From NCBI GenBank assembly GCA_023055505.1, contig JALIRH010000036.1:5952001-6016000 (forward strand): a DNA stretch of 64,000 bases. Direction: 5' to 3'. The notes below the pieces were generated by a model, which saw nothing but the letters and a program-made list of their open reading frames with translations, made no database searches and was not told the origin of the DNA. Below are positions 23,194 to 34,600 of the stretch, one piece after another. This stretch comes from Callipepla californica brunnescens. Its lineage: Eukaryota; Chordata; Aves; Galliformes; Odontophoridae. Each line of letters starts with the position of its first letter. Positions within the stretch are counted from its first letter, which is position 1. Both the position numbers and the translations under genes were made by a program.

Positions 23194-26100
23194 CTACGGC
23201 GTGACGTGCCACCAGCGGAACGCCGAGGGCCGGCGGTGGACGTTGGCGCCGCAGTGCACCTCCCCGAGCCGCCCGTGGTACGACGAGATGTCCTCCAGGA
23301 AGCGGCAGCGCAGCCCCAGCGGCTCCAGCAGCCCGCGCACGTGCAGCTCCAGGCAGCACTCGCCGCCCACGTGCGGCCCGAAGGGCTTGGGGATGCCCAG
23401 CTCCGTGGACAGGACCAGCATGGGGACCTGCGGGGTGACAGAGCGCCTTAGGGACGGCCGGCGGCCTCCCTGGTCAGCCGGAATCGATAACCAAAGGCTT
23501 GTTGCGGCGGCTGAGGCTCGTGACCAGAGGGCTGGCTGTTTTTTCTCTCTGTAACTCAGAACCCACAGCCACCGGCTGAAGGGAGCGCGAGCAGCGGGGA
23601 CACCTCTCACCATGTTGGGAAAGTATGGCTTGGCCTTGCCCTTGTCGAGCTTGAAGAGGGCTGGCAGGTCAATGATGTCCTCCTCTGTCAAGCCCAGTTC
23701 TTTCTTGAGGATGTCCCTGTTCCAGTCAATGCAGCGCTGGAGGGAGGGGAGAAGAAGGGACGGGGACACGCAGGCAAGCAAGGTTCCTGAGAACGGCCTT
23801 CTGGACATTGTCTCGTTCAGAAGGAGTGGCTTTTGCCTAAATCCAACTTCTCCCTTGAGAGCTGTGCCGCCTTTGGGCCATTATCACAAGAATTACTCGT
23901 TTTCAGAACTATGGGCTGTTACCTGGACATAATGATTCTGCTGCATCATGATGCCGTTGGAAAGGACCTTGTTAATGGTCACTCGTTTTGTGTCTGTCCC
24001 GGAATACCCTACAAATACAGACCCCGATGGGTGAAATGAAATGATGCCAGCAGAAACATGGCTTAAGATGTGGCACAGAGGTGGAAAAAAAGCCCCCAGA
24101 TCCCATTTGTGAGACTAAGGCTTTGGGTTGAGGCTGCTGAGAGTCCCATTTCTCAGCTTATTGGGAAACCAGGCAGGGGGGAAATCTTTGCCCATTTTGT
24201 AATATCTTCATCAAGCCTGGAAAACATCAGAAAGGCCTCATGCCAGGCTGGATGGGGCTTTGAGCAGCCTGTTTCAGAGGGAGGTGTCCCTGCCTATAGC
24301 AGGGGGGCTGGAACTAGATGATCTTAAAGGTCCCTTCCAACCCAGACCGTTCTATGACTCTATGATTACCCATTTTCCCGCGCAAGGAATGTAAATATAT
24401 TGCTAATAGAATAACAATTTTTGTGCTGCCCAAGCTCCATAAAATCAGAGGTATCCCCTCCCCAGAACCTGAGTCTCAGACAGATGGAAGAGTCCTGGAG
24501 GGTCCCGTGGTGGCAGAGGTGTCCTTCCCTGACCTGAATTCATACAGATTAATTTCATCCCAAGCAAAACTTTGGTCAGGGGCTGCCCAAACTGGCAGCC
24601 AGTCCAGAGTAACTGAAATGTGGCTGAGGTGACACGAGACCCCCCCCCCCCCCCCCCCATCATGCCGCTCTGCTGGAGCTGGCATTTACAGAGATCTTCC
24701 ATCCCACTCCACCAGCATCTTCTCCATGCACAGGGCTTTATCCCATCCCACTCGCTTTCCCAAAATAGGGCTTGAGGGTGGGCAGGCATCCTGCTGCAAG
24801 GACAGGCACACCAGCCCCTCTTGCCAGCCTTGAAGGGCAATGGAATGGGAAAATGTCCCCTTCCTCATGTCCTTGTCACCTGCATGTTGCTCCAGGCGTT
24901 TTTAGTGTTGCCACCCTTGGACTGTCCTGCCCTACATCAAAGCTCAACTTTTATTTTAGGGGCAGGGAACAGCAGGCTTCCACCCACCCTGGCTGGGATT
25001 TGCACATTTCTCCCCAGGCTGCCTGCTGCCTGCTTGCCTTTGAACATGGTTGCTTCACCCAGGCCCTCCTTCTGCTTCTGCCGAAAGAGCTTGTAGCATG
25101 CTGCAGGGCTGGCCATCAGCATCCGAAATCGCTGGGGCAAGTTGGAGGAAGAATGGTCACCAAAAGGAGCTTATCCCAAAGCACCGTGTTAGTACTTCTC
25201 CCTGTGAAAACTGCCCCTGCAGGCTCATTTTTGGCTTTTTGCAAGAAGGTGAAGGTTAAGGTCTCAAAGACTTTTGCTGTTAGTTAAACATGTATCTTCT
25301 TGTGGCCTTTGTCCTCCTTCTGGGGACATGGGAGAGAAGCCAAGGAAATACCAGCTTGGACTCTCAAGGAAATGAGCTTTGAGATTTTCCTCGATGGGAT
25401 TAATTACCCAGAGGGGAAACAGCACAGGGGCTCAGAGTACCTTTGCATCAGGGCTGGGTACAAAAGTGACAAACTCGTTGACGTGGCCCATGGCCAACCA
25501 GTCGGAGAAGAGCTCCACGGGAGCCTGCACCTGCTGGGCGAAGAGGAAATCCCGCACCACTCTGGTCATTCTCCTTCCTGCAGGGCTGGAGGCAAAGTCA
25601 TAGAATCGTTAATGTAGGAAATGACCGCTAAGAACATCAAGTCCAACCAAAAACTCATCACCACCATGCTCACTAAATGATGTCCCTCAATACCAATGAC
25701 CGCTGAGAGGGGGGTAAGGGGAATAAATATTCATCCATCACTATGCACATACACAATTTCTCCCAAGTTGGAGGAAATGAAAGCAGTGGAGTCAAGAGCA
25801 CCCATGACATAAGGGAGCAATTGGCAGTTGGTTGGAATAGCCAGCTAAGCAGCTTAACGTGGTTTTTGATGGTGTCTGTATCTGTAGTTATTTGGCCCCC
25901 AGACACAGTGTATGGGAACTGGTGAGTTACAGCCTGAAGCACTGATTGAGCACCTGGAGAAAAGACCTGGTCAGCCCTGAGAGCACAGGTGAAGGCAATT
26001 CACCTGTAGGACTGGAAGGGGTGGAGCCAGGCTCCCCTCCCCACCGCCCCCCATTAGACCTCATTTAAAGGCTGACTGCCACCAGGGAAGGTTCTTTTGT

Positions 26101-29100
26101 TGGAAATCCTTCCTTTGGAGTTATTTCATTACAAGCCTGGATCTTCAGAGATGGGTGAATATTCTTTTTTTTTTTTCCTTCCTTTTGTAACTTTTCTGTG
26201 TTTGTTTTGGTCCCATTTATACGAAGGTTCCTTATCTCTTACGTGGGGAAGCTGCTGCCAATGAGGATCCTTCCCAGTGGGTATTCCTTCCCTGCTGCAG
26301 TGACAGGTGGGCTGACTTCCAAGTTGCCGAAGGAGTCAAGGGTGGAGATGGCCTTGAAGAGAGGCTCTCTGCGCACGTAGCCAAAATTGGGGCCCTGAGG
26401 GAAGAGAAATGGCTGTGGGTGTTGCCCTGGGTCTCTGTATCTTTATCACACCTGCTGGGCTCAGCTCTGTTCCCTTGGGTGAAAATACTGAGGAGGGGGA
26501 GATGCCACTCTAAAGGAAAAGCAAAAGAGCGAAAGTCACTGGGGTGCCTGGGCTCAGTAATAAATGATGAATGCTGGAAGTGTGGGTTGCTGCTACCTCA
26601 CAACTGCTGTTTAAGCATCCACGTTAAGCTAATTAGATGCTGGGGGCAGCCCTGAAGTGGAGTTTCTGGCTGGCTGGTGTAGAGTGGGATGAGCTCCGGC
26701 CCCTGTGGGTAAATCCTTCCTGGGCATAAGAGCCATCTGAAGGACTAAGCTTTGCTTAAATCTCATCTAAGCCTGATTTTCAGGGCTGAATATATCAGGG
26801 ATTTGAGGTGTTGAGTGATTAACCTGTTGTGCCAGGAGCTAATGGCGAGGGGAGGTTGTAGTCCTACAAATGGGGTGGAAGTGGCACTGGCAGCATAGAT
26901 CTTGTCCTTGCTTTCCGTTTTGAGCTAGTGTGGGCTTGGACAGGATCAAATAGCTGTTGTTTTCCATTGAATCTCTGGGTGTTGAGTTCCCTTAGGGGTA
27001 AACCATTGGAGTGTTTCAGTTAACACAGATTTCTCCTAATTTGCTGGGATGGACACAGGGGTGTTTGCAGTAAGTGGATATGCGTGCAGTGTGCTCCACT
27101 TCAGCCCTGCATAGGCGTTCTGCCAAGTCCAGCTTCTATTGAATGCAGCAACCTCAATGTCATTCCAAGGTGACAGAAATGCAGCAGGGATGTGCTTATG
27201 AGGAAAAAAAAAAAAAAAAAAAAAAAAACAATTTGGAAAAAAATAAGCCAGGACACCCAGAGGCATGTAGTTATGGTCTAAAAGCTGATTTAAAAAAAAA
27301 AGAAGGGAGGGAGGATGTTTTGAGAAGCTGGGGGCTATAGAAGGCTATGAGTGTGCAACACCTGCTCCCACCCATTTCATTAAGTGAACCATGGAGCCAA
27401 TAGGGTTCAGCTGTCTGGTGCTGGTTCATCCCAGGTTTGAGGGCTGCATCTGAGCCCTATCAGTTCCAGAGGGATTCTGACAGGCTAATTCCCTCTGGTC
27501 TCCTTTTTCCTTGGTGTGGGGTTGCGGGGCTTAGGTTGTGGCCATGTGAGAGGAGGAGATGCCCTGTGTTTGGTCACTCAGTCCTGACTGAGACTGGGAG
27601 GATAACAGTGGGATTAGGGAAGGCTCCAAAGCAGAAATTGGAGTGTAACATGTTAGCAGCTCCAGAGGCTGAAATCCCTTCTCTAAATACGAAGTTCAAT
27701 CCCTGAAGAGGGCGGAGAGGAGCAGAACATGACTTGTGGTATAACTCTGTAAATTAGGTTGGTTTCTGGGCTTGAACTCAATGGTCATTTCCAACCTAAA
27801 CAATTGCTCATATATTGGAATGAAGGCTCCACCTCTTGGCTGGAGTCTTCTGCTCCACACAGGGAAGAAATGGTGCTGTACTATTGTCTTTCATGTAATT
27901 CATTATAATGCATGTGTGGTTACCAGCAGTTCCTTTATGGGGAATTGCTCCAGTCCTGTGTCCTGGGGGGAGTCGAGCACCACTGTGAAGCTTTTGTGGG
28001 GGGCCTGGGTATAGCCGAACTCGATCTCATCCTAAAACAGGAATGAAAACCCCCATGGGACACATCAGGGAAGTAAGGCTTTGCCCCCTTCCCGCTTGCT
28101 CACTTACTTGCATCCAGCGGTCCCCACGGTTGATGTAGCCAAAGCAAACCTTCAGGTCACAGCCAGCCTTGTTGACAAGGTTTTTGATCTCCTTGATGTA
28201 GAGGTAGTTGTCCTTCACACTGGTGGTGGGTAGAAAGGGGATTAGAGCTGCTGGATGGGGGTGATGTCCATTTGGCCACCAAGACCTCATCCCTTGGCCT
28301 ATACCTGCAGACGAAGACGTTCTCTGGTGCCAGCGTGTTGGGCATCATGATCCATGGTGCTACCCTGAACACCACTGTGTCAGTGAAAATTGGTGACAGG
28401 GGGATTCCCTGGGGGATGCAAGCAGAAATTAGGGACCTTCCCCTCCCAGTTTACTACTATCCTCCCTGAATACCCTACCCTGAGCTCATTTTAGGAAAAG
28501 ATAATGATTCCTTCCTCATCCTCATGCCCCTTGGATTGTTTCATCCTTCCTCTGCTCCCCTTCCCCAGAGAATCCAACCTCAGCCAAGGTCTCCAGAAGG
28601 CTGACATGGATGGAGATCAGCCCAGGAAAGGACTCATCAGGAAACTGCAGCCCCTCGACGAAGAACTCGAGCTCGGCAGCTCCACCGCTATACTTCACGA
28701 TGTGGCACAGCTTCCTCCTGCCCAGCACGTGGACATAGTGCTGCCCAAAGAATGGGTCTGCAAGGACCGAAAGGCAGTGTCAGCAAAAGCAGGTAACTTC
28801 CAGAATTCCTGGTGGTTTTTGACCTATTCTGCTTGTGAGCAAGAAATTTCCATCATCCTTTCATGCCAAAGGTTAAATGATGTGGGTGAGAGCAAACACT
28901 TCGAAAAGTTAGTTTGGTGCTTTGGATTTTGCAGTTGTGTACAAGGTGGGTGTCTGAAAGCTTGTCCTTGGAGGGAGCCAGGAGACTTACTCTGCACATG
29001 GAAGACTCCAACTTTGTCAGCATCAGACATGTGAACGTAGAGCACTATTTCATACCCCCGGGGCAGATGCAGTGGCCCTTCCATCCTCAACATCATCCGA

Positions 29101-31616
29101 GACATATCCAGCAAATCTGGGTGCATACAAGAATAAACCTGGGTGCAGCTCTGCTGCCCTGTGCTGACCAATGTGTGCTTTCCATGCTACCAACCTGGAA
29201 GGATGCTGGAAAACCATCCTTCAGTCCTGCTAGCAAGGCTTGTGTCTTGTGCTTGGCACAAACAGTTTTTTTTTCTCCCTGGCACAACCAGTCCCTGGCT
29301 TCAGAAAGCCAATGGGCACTGGCTTGGCATGGTTTTGTTTTCCAGGAATGGGCGGGTATTCCTTGCTGCCTGGCCCCAAGCATCCCTTGGCTGAGCCCTG
29401 CTGTTTTTTTGGCCACACTGTGCCCTGGCATGACCTCAGGGCGGTAATTAAAACAAAATATGAGGACAGGAGCATGATCCCACATGGGGAGCTTACTCAG
29501 CAGCTTGGCTGAGTCAGAGCAGAGAGCAGCCAATTCCCAAGCCTTCACGCCCCAAAAAATTAAAGAGGGGCAATAGCTGTGATTTTGCTTTATTTTTGAA
29601 GTGGAACTGGGACTGGAACTGTTACCTTCTTTGCTGAATACCCTTTCATCATCACAATCTGGGGCAGGGCTCAGGGGGCTGTCTCTGTCGCAGGTGACCA
29701 GCAGGATGGCCCCATGTCCCTCAGGTCCCCACATCCAGCTGGCCTGTAACACCATGCTGGGTCTCAGTGGGTTGGGGATAGGTAAGCTCTATCCTTTGGC
29801 AAGGTTCTTGCAGACCACAGGACTTTCCATATAGCTGGGTTACCTTGTTGGGGTTGCTTTTTTCCACCACGCCATCTCGATCTGCGTCGACATCCAGAGA
29901 GATCCCTGAGTCCAAGATGGAGCATGTTGTGTACATGTAAATGACCCCTTCCACCTAGTAAACCCACTCAGATGCTGCATAGCTGGAGCCTTTACTCACC
30001 GATGCCAGTGAGGAAGACCCTGGCTTGGTCAATGGGCTGTCCTCCCTCTGCGTAGAAGATGACAATTACCTGGAAGACCCAAATCTCCTCACTTTTAGAA
30101 GGGTGCTCTCCATCTCCAGCCAAGAAAGGGGTCCAGCATTCAGCACACCAGTTCTTGCCTTGTTATCATTGACTTCAGTGCTGGCCTGGCTCATGCTGAA
30201 CCTCAGCACTGTCCCCTCATTCAGTGGCCAATGTGACACAGCAGGCAGTAGTCCTGGCTCGGGTCGGCCCTGAAAAGCCACCTCCACGTTCACCCCCTCC
30301 GTGTGCTTCACCCCGAAGGCGACGGTCCCACCTGGGGCTGCCCTGCAAGCAAGGCATCCTATTTTCAAAGGTGTGTGCACCCAATTTTCATAGGTATGCA
30401 GATCTGGCACCCCAGAATCACCCTATTCCAATTGTAATTAATCGCACCACCCAAACTGTTCAACTCTGTGCTCATCACTGCCTCCTTTGTACCTTTCTTT
30501 GCTGTCTGGGAATGTTAGAAATGTTTTATTTTTCAGGGTAGAAGGTGCTGTTTTAGCAAAATGGCTGTTGTAGCCTTTGGTACAGATTGCCATTTACTAT
30601 AATTACAGCCAGAACATTTGGTTTTGCTCTAACCGAATAACCCAGCTTGGTGTGTGCTGTAGTTCAGAAATCTGTGTTGCCAACTAGAGTTGCCCAGGTC
30701 AGATCATCAAGCTGGAAAATTTTACCATGGGAAACTAATTTTGGGGGTAATTTTATTACATTCAAAGAAGCACTTCCAGCCAAAGTGCTTTTCCCTTGTG
30801 TCCCCTTCACCTCTCCCATCCCTAATTTCTCATTTATCTGGGATTATTAATTCTGGGCTCCCGAAATCCTGGCTCCCTTTGAGCACTGACATCCGAGCAC
30901 CAGCAGAGGATCACTGTTACAGCATCATTTATTGGGATTCTGAGCATGGAAACCTGAGAGCCTGCTCGATGCTGCCTGGGCATTTCTTAAATTGCTCCAT
31001 TCTATTTAATTACCCATGCAAACCTCGTTGAGTTTGTGAGCCTGGGGAATCCCACCAGGAGGAGGTTGGACCCAGAGGGAAGCTAGATGCTCTGTTTGGC
31101 TTGAGATTTGCCAAAGCAGCTGGGTGAGCACAGGGATCAAAGCATGTCTCCTTTGTTTTTCTTGCGGTTACCTTGAAGGGCAACACTGGAATTGTTTTAG
31201 GGGCATGGGGGTTGCAGATTGTCCCCAGTTTCTGCTTTCCTCCCCTCTCCTTTCCCATTCATCCCTGTGGGTACTGCTTGAAATGCCCCATCCCTGCTCG
31301 TCCCACTGTTTTCCAGCCATTTTCTGAGGTGTGGTCCAAACCCATTGCCTTTGCAAACCCATGCACATGCTGACGCTTCAGGGGTTTTGGGATTTGTGCA
31401 GCTTTGCAAAGCCCATTGAGGATTTGTGCTGATTAATTGCATCAAATCACCAAACTGTGGCTTTGGAAGGAAACTGCAGAGGGAGAAAAGGGTTTGGGGT
31501 TGGGGGGCACCACACCCCACTCACCCGTAGACGTCTGTGGCGATGTGGGTGCCCAGCACACACAGTGCGTGGATGCGGCTCCCAGGCTGCAGCCGCAGTG
31601 TGCGCTCCTGCAGCAT
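23194..31616 (-). CDS. PADI2: PADI2, peptidylarginine deiminase 2 with altered active site
   Basis: Family enzymes citrullinate arginines in proteins using calcium. Coding exons (minus) are 31616-31525, 30342-30159, 30069-30000, 29905-29844, 29743-29626, 29116-28991, 28757-28579, 28408-28305, 28219-28108, 28031-27924, 26394-26243, 25585-25441, 25131-25038, 24008-23923, 23736-23611 and 23427-23194. They join to 663 aa with no stop or frameshift. PADI2 identity rests on the [13 protein letters not shown] calcium loop (about 119-131), similarity to the mammalian PADI2 C-terminus and the SDHB neighbour. The nucleophile Cys645 (HCG), Asp350 and His470 are present. However, the catalytic Asp is Asn472 (GHVNEF), and the usual substrate-binding Arg is Gln372. 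Introns 2 and 13 use GC donors. It may be a pseudoenzyme, a weak enzyme, or carry an allele or sequence error. Confidence 0.92.
24232..24366 (+). mobile_element. CR1 LINE 3' fragment in PADI2 intron 14
   Basis: Plus-orientation CR1 tail: GGCTGGATGGGGCTTTGAGC, GATGATCTTAAAGGTCCCTT and the terminal TTCTATGACTCTATGATT. It is antisense to PADI2. Confidence 0.93.
24640..24658. repeat. Poly-C run of 19
   Basis: An uninterrupted run of 19 C lies in PADI2 intron 13. The length is a likely site of sequencing or assembly error. Confidence 0.9.
25597..25690 (-). mobile_element. CR1 LINE tail abutting the PADI2 exon 12 acceptor
   Basis: Minus-orientation CR1 tail starting TCATAGAATCGTTAATGTAG and continuing with CATCAAGTCCAACC. 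It lies in the same orientation as PADI2 and stops 11 bases short of exon 12, so its terminal ATTCTATGA lies directly before the splice acceptor. Confidence 0.85.
25909..26165 (+). mobile_element. LTR-like dispersed repeat, copy A (PADI2 intron 11)
   Basis: It begins TGTATGGGAACTG, contains AGGTGAAGGCAATTCACCTG and GGACTGGAAGGGGTGGAGCC, and ends near CTTCAGAGATGGGTGAATATT. The same ordered blocks recur at 59694-59935 and, more diverged, at 47729-48045, where LTR ends and a target duplication are visible. Orientation follows those copies. I could not see a clean 3' end or target duplication here. Confidence 0.65.
27205..27228. repeat. Poly-A run in PADI2 intron 10
   Basis: A run of about 23-24 A follows GATGTGCTTATGAGG. 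It is not attached to a recognisable retroposed gene. Confidence 0.85.
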
Positions 31617-34600
31617 CTCACTGCCGGGATGCCCCAGTGATGGGCTCACTGCAGGTAGAGTCTTCCTCCCTTCCTCTTCTTCAACCACCCCCCCACAACA
31701 ACTCAGTCCACCTTCAGAACTCACAGTGCTTGTGATGCTGACTATGAAGCCCTCACCCCAACGCAGGACCCTCCAGATCCACAGGAAAACGATCTCAGGA
31801 GGGAGGGAAGGGATGGAGAGGGAGGGCAGCTGGCTTGGTGCCACCCCACTCCCAGTCCTATGCACCAAAATGGGACAATCCTCTCAACAGGGAGAATGCA
31901 AGTTGACCTCAGTGGCATTTTTGCAGCGCCATATTGGGATTTGCAACCTTCTCTGCCTTCTACACCCCTTCCTGCTCTCTAGGGAAAATATTAGGGAGGA
32001 AGACACAAAATTTCCCAACCCTGAGGCTAGAGCAGGGTGCTGCCCTGCTTGCTTTCAGCTTGAGTCCCTTTGCCCAGCTCGGCGCCGTGGCCAGGCATGC
32101 TGACAGCCCACGCGGGTGTTTTCATCCCTGAGCTGAATATTCATGTTGGAAACCAACCTTCTGCCCCAGATTTTGGAAGAACCTGCTGTGAGCAATTAGA
32201 GACTGAGGAGCAGGAAAGTGTTGGTTTGATCTGCCCTTTTTGCATCGCTTTTGGGCTTTTCTTTTTTAGCTCTCCTCTCTCCCCATGACCGGGGCATAGG
32301 AAATGAACTCAAATCCAGTTTCCCATCTGAAGTGAATTGCTTTTATTTCATTTTTCCCATGACCTGAGCAAACTGGGCTTTTGTCATTTTGATTGTGTGT
32401 GTGTGTGTGCGTGCATGCAAAAATGAAGTTTGTGTTTTCTTATTAAGAATACAACCCCAAATACCTCCCATCATACAGAAGGACCCCAGGATCACCCTGT
32501 TACTTGCAGTTTTTGAGTCAGCAGGAGAATTTCCATCCAGCTGCTTGCAGGTTCTCTGTGCCTTTATATAGAGATAGATGTATTTATATCCCTGGAATGA
32601 TGACACATGGAGGCATGGCAGGAGGGCCAGATGGACACCAAGGAGCACTCAGCCTTTTGGGGTTTTGGGGAAAGTCCTGGTTTAAGGCATAAAGGGAGAA
32701 GGATGTCTGGGTTGCATGCTGGGGTCAGTTGCTCAGTGGGTTATGTTTGCTGCTGTACTGGTTCTCCTCTTTGGGGAATTTATGTGGAAGAAGACTGGGG
32801 TCTTTCCAGGCTTCCCAGGATCTTCAGAAGCACTGCAGGGTCTTTGCTTGGCTTTGGGGTTCTTTGAAAGGCTTTTGGTGTCATTGCAAGCTTCCAAGGG
32901 TCTTTGGAAGCCTTCTGGGGTTTTTGCAAGTCTTTGGGATTCTTTGGAATGCCTCCTGAAGTCTATGTAATGTTGCTAGGGCTTTTGTAGAACTCTGGGG
33001 TCTTTGCAAGCTGTGTGGATTCTTTGGAAACTGTATGGAGTCCTTGCAAGATTTCTGGGTTCTTTGTAAGGCTTTGGGAATCTTTGCAGTCTTCTTAGGA
33101 TCCTTGCAAGTCTTATGGGGTCTTTTCTAGCTTCTTGGGTACTTTACAGAAGGTAAATTGTCTTAGAAAGTCTATGGAGATCTGTGTGAGGCTCTAGGGC
33201 TCTTTGCAAGCTGTGAGAGTTTCTACAAAGCACATTGTCCTTACAATATCTCTGTAAGGGGCAGAAGGATCAGGTGAATCTCTGCAAAGGGGTGATCGTT
33301 CTGAGGTCTATTCAGCAGAAATGGGAAGCTGCTCTGTGCTATCAGGTGGGAGATCAGAGCTGGGGAACCATCACGGGACGTGTGTGCAAATATAAATATG
33401 CACTCGCTGATGTCTGGAGGCTTGTGGTTTCGCTGCTATAGTCGGTCTGGTCAGAGGAGTTCTCTGGTTTTTAACAATCAGATTAGGAACTGCTCTGCAT
33501 AAGCATCCTTGCTGCTGACGGATCTCTCCCTGCCCTAATTCTTGGGGACAGGGAGCAGATAGCAGCACGGAGTGTGTGAACAACCCCAGCAGCTGCTCTG
33601 TGCAGGCTTTCATGCACGCAGCCTTGTAGCCCTGCAGGCACGTGTGTGACAGCAAGGAGTAGGAGGACCCAGTGGCATCTGCTCCAAGTGACATTCTGTG
33701 ATGAGGAGGTGCAAACATGTGCCTGTCCAAGCGGGAGCAATGCCTGGTTTTGTCACTTTTTCAAAGCGTTTTTTGCTGGCCCAAATCTCAGCCAGGACAG
33801 GGGATGCAGTGCCTGTTGCAATGCTTGGGATGCTCCTAAGCACTGAGCCTCATGCAGACAAGAGCGGGACTTGATAACTGGTTCGATGCCTTCTCCTGTT
33901 GCCAGTAATTAGGCTGACAAGGCTCTCAAAATTTCCTGCCTGCAATTACACATGCAGAGTAATAATTGAGGTGTAATTATCGGCTTAGGGGGATTATCAA
34001 ACTTTCCTTGACTGAGTGGCAGTGCAGGAAGGGTGAGAGGGGAAAAGATGCCCTGTGGGATCTGGGGTGGTTGTGGGGGGTCCTGTCCTGCCCTATAGTG
34101 GATGCAAAGATCTGTCTTGAGGGGAGCAAAGCAAGGTCACCCAAAAACCAGGGGCAATTGGGTCTGATGAAGTGGCAGTCCTTGGGGCAGGGAGAAACAC
34201 TCAGCCCTGAATGGGTCAGATGACTTAAAAGTGAGATTCTTATGCATGGGCATGTCGGTGCCAATAGCAGGTGGAGGAAAAAGAGGAGGATGCAGCTGAC
34301 ACCCAGCAAAGATGAGCTACTGGTGCTGGACCCACAGCCAAAAATGCACTGTGATTAAAGCTGAGTCTGTCCGTAGGGGAGGGGGGGGAGGGGAGGAAAT
34401 GCACCAAATCCTACACAAACATGAAGCTTTGGCCCCATAACTTTGTCCCTGATGGATGCATTTTGCAGGAGCAGAGCTCTGTGCCCAAGCCCTGGGAGAC
34501 AGAAACCTCCGTCCTCCACCTGCCTGCAGATTATAGAGTGCACAGCATGGCCCCATGGGGCTGTAGGTGTGTTCCCTGTCCAGCACAGGGCTCAAACCAG

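Noticed and set aside
23194..31616. PADI2 as a pseudogene
   Set aside because: All sixteen exons join without stops or frameshifts and splice sites are usable, so despite active-site changes it is annotated as a protein-coding gene.
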